A stretch of 13,188 bases of DNA, taken from positions 1 to 13,188 of the forward strand of contig JAHJRB010000073.1 of the NCBI GenBank assembly GCA_018831025.1, read 5' to 3'. The DNA comes from Nanobdellota archaeon (lineage in GTDB: Archaea; Nanobdellota; Nanobdellia; SCGC-AAA011-G17; ARS1403). Positions 1-5,748 of the stretch are shown piece after piece. Position numbers and translations under genes: made by a program. Numbering within the stretch: position 1 is the first letter of the stretch; each line of letters starts with the position of its first letter. Below the pieces are notes generated by a model, which did not search any database, was not told the DNA's origin, and saw only the letters and a program-made list of their open reading frames with translations.

Positions 1-2483
1 GGGAAGTAAAAATAGTTACAGAAGAAAACATGAATGACTTCAAAGAAGGACAAATTCTAGTAACAGAAATGACAAACCCAACTATGGTCCCTATAATGCA
101 AAAAGCAGAAGCAATAGTTACAGATGAAGGAGGATCAAGTTGTTTTGAAGGTTCTACAAAAGTACTAACAACAAAAGGATTCCTAGAAATTAGAGAAGCT
201 ACAAGAAGAGTCCAAGAAGGAGAACTGCTTTATATTTTATCTTATGATTATAAAAATCTTAAACCAAAATGGAAAAAAGTTTTAAGAGCAGGTTCAAGAA
301 TATCTCCAATAATCAGAATATCAACTTCCCAAACAGGAAGAATGGATAAAAACTATTTAGATTTAACTCCGGACCATAAAATGTTTACCTTTAATAATAG
401 AAATTTAATAAAAAAACAAATTCAAGAAGTTATAAAAGACCAAGAATCTTTATGTTTAATAGATTCTTTACCAAAAAATGAAAATTTAAATAACTACAAA
501 TTAGCTTATTTAACCGGTGCAATTCTAAGTGATGGTTATATAGGAATAACGATGCACCATACAGGAAACCCAAGAAGAGGAAGAATTCAACTTACTCAAA
601 AGAATAATGAGTACAAAAAAGATTTCATAGAAACCTATAAAAAATACTTCTATGATGTATTTGAAGAAACATTAAGTGAAACAGAAAGACATTCTAGGAG
701 TTATATAAGGGGGAGGTTAATAGAAGGAACAGCCTCCTATTTTGTCTCTAACAAGCTTAAACCAGCATTACTACTATCAGAAATATCTCAAAATTTACCT
801 CAATTCTGTCTACAATTAGATGAGCATAGTACTTTAAATTTCTTAGCAGGATTAATAGATGGGGATGGAAGTTTCTCAAATAATAGAATCCAAATTTATG
901 TTTCTAAAGAAAATGTTTTACAAGGGATTATAATAAGCTGTTTAAAATTAGGGATTATGCCTCAAGTAACATCTAACAGAAACATTTACAATGTCCAAAT
1001 TCTAGAAAGAATGAATGATATCTTAAAATTTTCAAATAAAATAAAATTAGAAGCTACCCCAAAAGGGTTGGGAACCAAATTATTTGCAGCTAAACAAATT
1101 TTAGGAAACATAATAGAGGATGTTAATTATTTGGGTAGAATAAAACCTTATGTAAAAGGTAATTTATTAATAGACTCAGAAAAAATAAAAGAAAACTTAT
1201 TATCTTTAGCTAATCCAAAAAACAAAATAGAACTTCTAAAGATTCTAAACTCTTCAATAAGAATGCATAGAGTAATACAAACACAAGAATTTGGAAAAAA
1301 TGAAGTTTTTAATTTAGAAGTAGAAGCAACCAATGAAATGGACCATAACTATATTATATTCACAAAACGTTACACCCCTTTATTAGTCAGTAATTCCCAT
1401 GCTGCAATAGTAGGTAGAGAACTAGGCAAACCTGTTATAGTAGGAACAAATAATGCAACTAAAGTACTTCACGATCATTTAATAGTTACTGTAGATGGAA
1501 TCTCCGGAAAAGTTTTCAAGGGAGAAGTTAAGGGAGCAAAAGCAAGAGGAGAAAAATTAGAAATTTTAGATACTGGTGAAGGAATAGAAACAAAAACAAA
1601 AATCTACATGAACTTAGGAGAGCCAAATTTAATTGAAAAATATTCTAAATTAAACTTTGATGGAATAGGATTAATGCGTTTAGAATTTATTATAGCAGGA
1701 TTAGGAAAACATCCATTACAATATATAAAAGAAGGTCTTCAGGAAGAATATATTAATGGAATAGCATCTCAAATTGAAAAAGTTGCTAAAGTAATAACCC
1801 CAAAACCAATTATAGTTAGATTCTCTGATTTTAAAACTAACGAATACAAAGACCTTAAAGGCGGAGAAGAATTTGAAGAGCACGAAGACAACCCAATGAT
1901 AGGTTTTAGAGGAGTTTCTAGATATATTTCTAAAGAATTTGTAGAAGCTTTTAAACTAGAGCTAGAAGCAATAAAGAAAGTAAGACAGCAATATAAAAAC
2001 GTCCATGTAATGCTTCCTTTTGTAAGAAACATAGATGAAGTAAAAAAAGTATTAGAAATATTAAAGGAGCATGGATTAGAACCTAGCGATGATTTTAAAA
2101 TATGGATAATGGCAGAAGTTCCAAGTCTAGCTTTAATAACCGAAGATTTTGCACAACTAAAAGGGATTTCTGGATGCAGCATTGGATCAAATGACCTAAC
2201 AATGCTAGTCTTGGGGATAGATAGAGATTCTGAATTATTAGGAAAAATGGGTTATTTTGATGAAAGAAATAAAGCAGTTTTAACAGCAATGAAGCAAATA
2301 ATTGAAGGATTCAAAAAACACGGAAAAACCACATCTTTATGCGGGCAATCAGTTAGTGTTTATCCAGAAATAGCAGAATTTTTAGTTAAAGAAGGAATAA
2401 CCTCTGTTTCAGTTAATCCTGACGTAGTAGGTAAAACCCGTAAAATTGTTTCTGAAGTAGAGAAAGAATTAGGAATTCAATAA
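1..2483 (+). CDS. ppsA: Phosphoenolpyruvate synthase, C-terminal part, interrupted by an intein (5' partial)
   Basis: PEP synthase (pyruvate, water dikinase) makes PEP from pyruvate, ATP and water for gluconeogenesis. The reading frame is open to the left edge, so the N-terminal ATP-grasp domain lies outside; the first ATG at 30 is internal. The visible part starts in the swivelling phosphohistidine domain (GQILVTEMT, AIVTDEGG), is split by an intein at 141-1394, and resumes at 1395 with SHAAIVGRELGKPVIVGT, whose His (codon 1398-1400) is the catalytic phospho-acceptor. The PEP/pyruvate-binding TIM barrel follows, with GLMRLEF, the arginine-bearing IIVRFSDFKTNEY, NPMIGFRG, GSNDLTML and LCGQSVSVYPEIAEFLV near the C-terminus, where the Cys is the usual catalytic residue. 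After splicing, the junction reads GGSS-SHAA, matching the family pattern GGx(T/S)(S/C)HAA. The extein residues look intact, so the spliced enzyme should be active. A T-run follows the stop. Confidence 0.96.
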   Translation, partial: EVKIVTEENMNDFKEGQILVTEMTNPTMVPIMQKAEAIVTDEGGSSCFEGSTKVLTTKGFLEIREATRRVQEGELLYILSYDYKNLKPKWKKVLRAGSRISPIIRISTSQTGRMDKNYLDLTPDHKMFTFNNRNLIKKQIQEVIKDQESLCLIDSLPKNENLNNYKLAYLTGAILSDGYIGITMHHTGNPRRGRIQLTQKNNEYKKDFIETYKKYFYDVFEETLSETERHSRSYIRGRLIEGTASYFVSNKLKPALLLSEISQNLPQFCLQLDEHSTLNFLAGLIDGDGSFSNNRIQIYVSKENVLQGIIISCLKLGIMPQVTSNRNIYNVQILERMNDILKFSNKIKLEATPKGLGTKLFAAKQILGNIIEDVNYLGRIKPYVKGNLLIDSEKIKENLLSLANPKNKIELLKILNSSIRMHRVIQTQEFGKNEVFNLEVEATNEMDHNYIIFTKRYTPLLVSNSHAAIVGRELGKPVIVGTNNATKVLHDHLIVTVDGISGKVFKGEVKGAKARGEKLEILDTGEGIETKTKIYMNLGEPNLIEKYSKLNFDGIGLMRLEFIIAGLGKHPLQYIKEGLQEEYINGIASQIEKVAKVITPKPIIVRFSDFKTNEYKDLKGGEEFEEHEDNPMIGFRGVSRYISKEFVEAFKLELEAIKKVRQQYKNVHVMLPFVRNIDEVKKVLEILKEHGLEPSDDFKIWIMAEVPSLALITEDFAQLKGISGCSIGSNDLTMLVLGIDRDSELLGKMGYFDERNKAVLTAMKQIIEGFKKHGKTTSLCGQSVSVYPEIAEFLVKEGITSVSVNPDVVGKTRKIVSEVEKELGIQ
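141..1394 (+). other. Intein with LAGLIDADG homing endonuclease inside PEP synthase
   Basis: A self-splicing element of 418 codons. It starts with Cys1 (TGT at 141, block A: CFEGSTKVLTTKGF) and ends with Ser-Asn before Ser+1 (AGT AAT at 1389-1394, then TCC). Block B is LTPDHKMF, with the Thr and His of the TxxH motif at codons 366 and 375. The inserted endonuclease has two LAGLIDADG helices: LTGAILSDGYI (about 510-542) and LAGLIDGDGSF (about 843-875), each keeping an acidic residue at the end. Block F is VFNLEVEATNEMDHNYIIF near 1306-1362. All nucleophiles needed for splicing (Cys1, terminal Asn, Ser+1) are present. The usual penultimate His is replaced by Ser. The insertion point lies next to the catalytic His of the host enzyme, the kind of conserved active-site codon that inteins favour. 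PEP synthase inteins are known in other archaea. Confidence 0.95.
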
Positions 2484-2567
2484 TTTTTTCATCTCAAATG
2501 CAAATTGTTTTGCTCTCTTTAAGGAGGTTAGTGCCTTAGCTTCCTTAATTCTTTCTTTACTAAGCAT
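2469..2567 (-). CDS. 32-codon ORF overlapping the nucleotidyltransferase stop; possible HEPN N-terminal remnant
   Basis: ATG at 2567 lies inside the last codons of the upstream nucleotidyltransferase gene (stop 2560-2562), so the two overlap by 8 bases, as in translationally coupled pairs. The peptide begins MLSKERIKEAKALTSL and ends EMKKLLNS, then TAA at 2469, inside the 3' end of the convergent ppsA. The opening SKERIKEA resembles, from memory, the start of many archaeal HEPN proteins, which commonly follow MNT-type nucleotidyltransferases as toxin partners. A full HEPN domain is about 110-130 residues, so this is either a truncated remnant or a very short helical peptide. No active-site RxxxxH motif is present. 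Assignment is tentative; the overlap and position are the main support. Confidence 0.4.
   Translation of the reverse strand: MLSKERIKEAKALTSLKRAKQFAFEMKKLLNS
2484..2489 (+). terminator. T-run terminator after ppsA
   Basis: Six T residues directly after the ppsA stop codon, typical of archaeal intrinsic termination at oligo-T on the coding strand. It lies inside the convergent 32-codon ORF. Confidence 0.5.
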
Positions 2568-3123
2568 TTTTTAACTTATAGAAATTTTCAATTCCATATA
2601 AAATAATATTATTCTCTATAACCTCTTTTACAACATTACTTTCCTTCGAATCCTTCATTTTAATAAATTCTTCTTCTGTAAAAACCAGTACATGCGTTTT
2701 CAAAGGTATTAGAGATAAAATATTGTCTACTTTATTTTCAAAGTTTGTATCATTAGAAATAAATAGCAAATCTATATCTGAGGTTTTTGTTTCTTTCTTT
2801 TTTGCATATGAACCAAATAATATAACCATAAAAAGACTTGTTTTAATATTTAAAATCTCTTTATATAACTGATTAAGATTTTTATTTTTTAAAATCTCTT
2901 CCCTCCTTTCATTTTCTGCTTTATATACTTCTACATCATATTTACAAAGATAACAAAGAGAGCTTTTCCCTATAATTTCCTTTAATACTATCTTTTTTTC
3001 GATTAATCTCTTTACAGCTGTATGTGTTATCTTATAATCTGCATTTATTATTTTAGCTATTTCTCTTATTGTTAGTTTTTTATTCTCTATCAATGCCTTT
3101 ATTACTTTAGTTTCTGTTAACAT
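2560..3123 (-). CDS. Winged-helix / MNT-type nucleotidyltransferase fusion (probable antitoxin-regulator)
   Basis: 187 residues. Residues 1-60 form a winged helix-turn-helix (LTIREIAKIINADYKITHTAVKRL is the HTH). Residues about 95-180 are a minimal nucleotidyltransferase fold with the hallmark ILFGSYAKKKETKTSDIDLLF: Gly-Ser at 104-105 and the metal-binding acids D116 and D118. The third carboxylate strand of active polymerase-beta-type enzymes is not obvious (the expected strand reads THVLVFT), so catalysis is uncertain. MNT proteins of this kind commonly act as antitoxins beside HEPN toxins, some by adenylylating them; here only a 32-codon HEPN-like start follows. The added DNA-binding domain suggests transcriptional control, and a 30-bp palindrome lies across its own promoter at 3126-3155. 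The TATA box is about 25 bases from the ATG, implying a leaderless message. Confidence 0.85.
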   Translation of the reverse strand: MLTETKVIKALIENKKLTIREIAKIINADYKITHTAVKRLIEKKIVLKEIIGKSSLCYLCKYDVEVYKAENERREEILKNKNLNQLYKEILNIKTSLFMVILFGSYAKKKETKTSDIDLLFISNDTNFENKVDNILSLIPLKTHVLVFTEEEFIKMKDSKESNVVKEVIENNIILYGIENFYKLKNA

Positions 3124-3125
3124 GT

Positions 3126-3155
3126 ATTTTAATACATAATATTATGTATTTAAAT
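3126..3155. promoter_or_regulatory. 30-bp near-perfect palindrome, likely operator
   Basis: Arms of 15 bp meet with no spacer: ATTTTAATACATAAT and ATTATGTATTTAAAT. The inner 20 bp (3131-3150) are a perfect inverted repeat; only the pair 3130/3151 is mismatched. It runs from the TATA box to two bases upstream of the ATG at 3123, so a bound protein would block both TBP and the transcription start. The adjacent winged-helix protein is the obvious candidate ligand, giving negative autoregulation (inference). Confidence 0.65.
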
Positions 3156-3160
3156 CTTTC
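3147..3160 (-). promoter_or_regulatory. BRE/TATA promoter of the HTH-nucleotidyltransferase gene
   Basis: On the minus strand this reads GAAAGATTTAAATA, a textbook archaeal BRE plus TATA box. It is centred about 27 bases from the ATG at 3123, which predicts a leaderless transcript. It overlaps the palindrome at 3126-3155. Confidence 0.7.
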
Positions 3161-3231
3161 TATGTCATTCTTTCAAAAACTTACTTTTCTTAATATTGTC
3201 ATCCCTTCTTAATAATAACAAAACAGTAACA

Positions 3232-3239
3232 TTTATATA
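3232..3239 (+). promoter_or_regulatory. TATA box for the 3294-4708 operon
   Basis: TTTATATA about 60 bases before the ATG at 3294, predicting a start near 3260 and a leader of about 30 bases. Two direct TAATTATA copies (3243-3250 and 3254-3261) lie 11 bp apart just downstream, about one helical turn, and could be an operator. The leader before the ATG has no strong Shine-Dalgarno. Confidence 0.5.
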
Positions 3240-3293
3240 CCCTAATTATATCTTAATTATAACTTTAATTAAAAATTAAAAGAAGATAAAAAA

Positions 3294-3773
3294 ATGAAAA
3301 ACATATTAAAAAAATTAGGATTACCACTGGCAGTAGCTGAAGCATTATTAGGAGCCCCTAAAAGTGTTAATGCAGAACCTATTAGCGAAGCAAAAGATTT
3401 AGCAAGAATAGTAATGACTAATCCAGATAGAAGTGACACTAGTAAATATGGAAGATTCTATGAAAAAGAAGTTACTACACCTTTTGGATTTATATTTAAT
3501 TTAGTATATAGAGATGAAAAACCTTTAGGTTTTGGTGATGAAGATATATTTTATATAGATTTAGATGATTCAGAAAGTATATTTGGTCCTATTAATATGG
3601 GAGGATTAGGTGTAAGTTGTGGATATCCTGAAAGTGTTGCAGATCAAGGATTAGATGGAACTGTCGATTATATATTTAAAGGTGGAAAAAGTAAAAGAAA
3701 AAATTTTACACCTATAGAACATATGAAACTTAGAAATACCTATAGAAATTTCTTAGATTATCTTAAAAAATAA
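3294..3773 (+). CDS. Small protein with a probable signal peptide, function unknown
   Basis: 159 residues. The N-terminus (MKNILKKLGLPLAVAEALLG, then APKSVNA) has a basic start, a short hydrophobic core and a plausible signal peptidase site after Ala27, so the protein is probably exported. The mature part is acidic and aromatic, with YGRFYEKEVTTPFGFIF and the acid-rich stretch DEDIFYIDLDDSESIFG. It also has a single Cys in GVSCGYPES and a basic C-terminal helix ending in LKK. I do not recognise the family. It is the first gene of the operon: the AbrB-like gene starts 8 bases after its stop. The ATG is the first in frame after the predicted transcription start. The hydrophobic core is short for a Sec signal, so cytoplasmic location cannot be excluded. 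Confidence 0.7.
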   Translation: MKNILKKLGLPLAVAEALLGAPKSVNAEPISEAKDLARIVMTNPDRSDTSKYGRFYEKEVTTPFGFIFNLVYRDEKPLGFGDEDIFYIDLDDSESIFGPINMGGLGVSCGYPESVADQGLDGTVDYIFKGGKSKRKNFTPIEHMKLRNTYRNFLDYLKK

Positions 3774-3781
3774 TTAAAAAA

Positions 3782-3916
3782 ATGAAAGAATACACAATAA
3801 CAAAAAAAGTAGCAAAACAAGGTAGTAATTCAATAATTATATTACCTAAAGTTTTACAAGTAAAACCTAATTCACTAGTTGAATTAAAAATAAAGGTTTT
3901 AGAAGGAGATAATTAA
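3782..3916 (+). CDS. AbrB/MazE-like (SpoVT-AbrB) small DNA-binding protein
   Basis: 44 residues. It starts KEYTITKKVAKQGSNSIIIL, then PKVLQVKPNSLVELKIKV, the arrangement of the swapped-hairpin AbrB fold: a first strand, the K(Q/R)GxS turn, an (I/L)PK motif, then a second strand. Such proteins dimerise and bind DNA, often as antitoxins (MazE, VapB) or as transition-state regulators. No toxin ORF is adjacent. Instead it sits between the exported protein (8 bases upstream) and a receiver-domain gene whose ATG is 2 bases after this stop. The Shine-Dalgarno of that next gene (AGGAGAT, about 3904-3910) lies within the last codons here, so the two are probably translationally coupled. Typical AbrB domains are 45-50 residues, so this one is minimal but nearly complete. 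Confidence 0.75.
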   Translation: MKEYTITKKVAKQGSNSIIILPKVLQVKPNSLVELKIKVLEGDN

Positions 3917-3918
3917 AA

Positions 3919-4287
3919 ATGAAAAGAATATTAGTAGTAGATTATGAGGATTCTGTAAGAAATATTACTGCTAATTTGCTAAACCGTATAGGATATGAAA
4001 CCCTAGCTGCTAGTAATAGTCAGGAAGCATTATCACTTTTAGAAAAAGGAATTCCTGATTTAATACTGATAGATTACCTTATGGGAGATGGTATAACTGG
4101 TCTAGAAGCTTGTAGAAGGATAAGAGAAGTCCATACTAAAGAAGAATTACCTATAGTTATAATGAGTGGAGCTGGAGAAGCCCTTAGAAGAAATTCTATA
4201 GAAGCAGGTGCAAATGACTATCTGCCAAAACCATATAATCTAAATGAATTAGTAAAAGTTTTAATGAAAAACTTAGGAGAAAATTAA
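3919..4287 (+). CDS. Stand-alone CheY-like response-regulator receiver
   Basis: 122 residues, a single receiver domain with no output domain. Visible motifs: strand 1 RILVVDYED, phospho-acceptor Asp52 in LILIDYLMGDGITG, the switch Ser83 in IVIMSGAGE, and the Lys104-Pro105 pair in NDYLPKPY. One oddity is in the acidic pocket: the position aligned with CheY Asp13, a direct Mg2+ ligand, is Tyr9, although Glu10 and Asp11 follow and might compensate. No histidine kinase lies in the window, so the phosphodonor is unknown. A good Shine-Dalgarno (AGGAGAT) precedes the ATG. The spacings of 2 bases to the AbrB-like gene upstream and 2 bases to the next gene indicate a tight operon. It may act by protein-protein contact, perhaps with the small neighbours (inference). 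Confidence 0.93.
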   Translation: MKRILVVDYEDSVRNITANLLNRIGYETLAASNSQEALSLLEKGIPDLILIDYLMGDGITGLEACRRIREVHTKEELPIVIMSGAGEALRRNSIEAGANDYLPKPYNLNELVKVLMKNLGEN

Positions 4288-4289
4288 AA

Positions 4290-4511
4290 ATGGCAAATGA
4301 AGAACAAATAGGATTTCATAAAGGAAGTTTAGCAACTTTAGCTAAGGAAAGAGAAGAATTAATCAGATTAATTAATATTACACAGCAATTAATGCAAGCT
4401 CATATTAAAGCATTAAAAGAATTAGGTATTGATTTAGAAGCTGAAGCTAAAAAAGCTCAAGAAGCTGCTAAAAAAGAATCTAAAAAGAAATTAGACGAAA
4501 AGGTAGCTTAA
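4290..4511 (+). CDS. Small helical/coiled-coil protein, unknown function
   Basis: 73 residues, almost entirely predicted alpha-helix. The head is MANEEQIGFHKGSLATLAKE, a central amphipathic helix (REELIRLINITQQLMQAHIK) has heptad-like hydrophobics, and the tail is rich in Ala, Lys and Glu. Proteins starting with this GFHKGS(L)xTLxKE pattern seem, from memory, to recur in DPANN genomes without a known role. Its ATG is 2 bases after the receiver stop and is preceded by AGGAGA, so it is co-translated with the receiver gene. It has no Cys, metal site or membrane segment. An adaptor or oligomerisation role with the receiver is possible but is only inferred from gene order. Confidence 0.8.
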   Translation: MANEEQIGFHKGSLATLAKEREELIRLINITQQLMQAHIKALKELGIDLEAEAKKAQEAAKKESKKKLDEKVA

Positions 4512-4525
4512 AAGGAGATAAAAAA

Positions 4526-4708
4526 ATGGATCAAGAAAGAACAAAAAGGATTGCAGAAAATGTATTCATAGGTATATTAGCTTATGCTGCTGTAGCAACA
4601 TTAGCAACACAACTATATTATAATTGGGACAATCTGCAAGGACTACTAAAAACTCAAACAACAAGCGAAACAGTTGTTGAACTTGATAGTTTAAGCTATC
4701 AAAAATAG
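4526..4708 (+). CDS. 60-residue single-span membrane protein
   Basis: 60 residues: a charged N-terminus (MDQERTKRIAEN), one hydrophobic segment at about residues 13-32 (VFIGILAYAAVATLATQLYY), then a polar tail rich in Thr, Ser and Gln. A strong Shine-Dalgarno (AAGGAGATAA) lies 7-15 bases before the ATG and supports real expression. It is the last gene of the operon: 14 bases separate it from the coiled-coil gene, and a T-run follows at 4713-4719. The family is not recognised. It could anchor the soluble operon products at the membrane, but this is speculation from gene order. Confidence 0.75.
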   Translation: MDQERTKRIAENVFIGILAYAAVATLATQLYYNWDNLQGLLKTQTTSETVVELDSLSYQK

Positions 4709-4712
4709 AAGG

Positions 4713-4719
4713 TTTTTTT
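4713..4719 (+). terminator. T7 run ending the 3294-4708 operon
   Basis: Seven consecutive T residues 5 bases after the stop codon at 4706-4708. A new TATA box begins 11 bases later, which fits an operon boundary. Confidence 0.5.
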
Positions 4720-4729
4720 AACCAAAACA

Positions 4730-4737
4730 TTTAAAAA
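4730..4737 (+). promoter_or_regulatory. TATA box for the gene at 4767
   Basis: TTTAAAAA preceded by AACA, about 30-35 bases before the ATG at 4767. It predicts a very short leader. Confidence 0.5.
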
Positions 4738-4766
4738 GGGAATAATCACTAATAAGTAAGAACAAA

Positions 4767-5531
4767 ATGACAGAAAAAGAAATAAATCATGGGGAAAATA
4801 TAGGAGTATTAGCAAGATCACAAAGTGTTGATACTGTATATGATGCCTATAGAAAAAATCTTACTCAAGAAGAAGGAAGCATAGTTGGACCATTAAGAAC
4901 CTTAGAAAACCTAGTTACTGAAGGGGATGATATAACAGAAGGTTCTTTCATGAATGCAACACCTCAAGCTATAGAATTCGCAGCAAAAGGTTACCAAGAA
5001 AGTAAAAAAGGGTTAAGAAAGAAAGCAATTGAAGAGTCTGGAGTGCATATAGTAGACCAATACGCTTCAGAATTAGAAAGACATTTAGCAAAAGTTATAG
5101 AAAAAATTAGTTCTCAAAAAGGTTTTGATGAACTTGGAGAAGAAGACCAAGATAAATTAATTAGACCTTACCTTTATTTACAAATCGCTGAGGATTCAGG
5201 AGAATTAGAACCAAATGAAAAAGAGTTAGATGATGAAGAAAAAGTATTAGTTAGACTAAGTAAAGCTAATGATGAAGGACAAAGAAAAAAAGCCACTGAT
5301 AGTTATCTCCAAGAGAAAGAAATAGGTTATATGAGATATGCTGTTGACCCATTACAAGCTTCTCAAAGAGCAGGTTCTACATTAAGAAGAATCCAAGCAA
5401 AGAAAATGATTAAGAAGGATAAAGAAGGAAATTATACAATTGACAGAGAAGTGTTTAGTAAGTTATATGGTACTGAAGAAAATTACAAAAAGATTGCATT
5501 AGCTCTATTAGCGGCTAAACAATCAGAGTAA
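4767..5531 (+). CDS. Acidic helical protein of unknown function (254 residues)
   Basis: 254 residues, soluble, highly charged and mostly helical, with no membrane segment, Cys cluster or nucleotide-binding loop. Recognisable stretches include GENIGVLARSQSVDTVYDAY near the start, TPQAIEFAAKGYQESKKGLR around residue 70, a Glu/Asp-rich centre (LEPNEKELDDEEKVL) and a lysine-rich C-terminal region (RRIQAKKMIKKDKEGNY). I do not recognise a family. The gene has its own TATA box at 4730 and a T-rich stretch after its stop, so it is probably monocistronic or co-transcribed only with the 58-residue ORF 18 bases downstream. The ATG is the only sensible start given the promoter position. Confidence 0.8.
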   Translation: MTEKEINHGENIGVLARSQSVDTVYDAYRKNLTQEEGSIVGPLRTLENLVTEGDDITEGSFMNATPQAIEFAAKGYQESKKGLRKKAIEESGVHIVDQYASELERHLAKVIEKISSQKGFDELGEEDQDKLIRPYLYLQIAEDSGELEPNEKELDDEEKVLVRLSKANDEGQRKKATDSYLQEKEIGYMRYAVDPLQASQRAGSTLRRIQAKKMIKKDKEGNYTIDREVFSKLYGTEENYKKIALALLAAKQSE

Positions 5532-5535
5532 ATTC

Positions 5536-5541
5536 TTTTTT
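5536..5541 (+). terminator. Possible weak T-run terminator after the 254-residue gene
   Basis: Six T residues 5 bases beyond the stop. The next ORF starts at 5550 without a clear promoter of its own, so this may only attenuate transcription. Confidence 0.3.
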
Positions 5542-5549
5542 AATTTAAA

Positions 5550-5726
5550 ATGGTAGAAAAAATTTCTGATATGGAATATGTATTATGGTTAGGAACCCAT
5601 ATTAAATTCCCTTGTGGACCTGGCTTAAGAGAAAATTACCTTAGAATAGCAAAAGAAGAATTAGAAAGAATAGCAGAAGTTCCTGCGAAAGAATTTTTAG
5701 AAACAATAATTAAAACTTATTCATAA
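5550..5726 (+). CDS. 58-residue ORF, unknown function
   Basis: 58 codons from ATG 5550 to TAA 5724-5726. It starts MVEKISDMEYVLWLGTHIKF, followed by PCGPGLREN, then an amphipathic helix (RIAKEELERIAEVPAKEFL). The mix of charged, aromatic and Gly/Pro residues is protein-like and its codon use matches the neighbours. The convergent MNT-HEPN gene stops 22 bases further on. There is no Shine-Dalgarno, and only 18 bases separate it from the preceding stop. The family is not recognised. Its length and the absence of any overlapping gene favour a real small gene. Confidence 0.5.
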   Translation: MVEKISDMEYVLWLGTHIKFPCGPGLRENYLRIAKEELERIAEVPAKEFLETIIKTYS

Positions 5727-5748
5727 AACAGGATAATATAAGAAAACA

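Noticed and set aside
1148..1333. Minus-strand ORF within the intein
   Set aside because: Shadow of the intein coding frame; no promoter and biased composition.
1769..2289. Two overlapping minus-strand ORFs opposite the PEP synthase barrel domain
   Set aside because: Antisense shadows of a strongly conserved coding sequence, rich in Ser, Leu and Phe as expected from reverse reading of A+T-rich codons.
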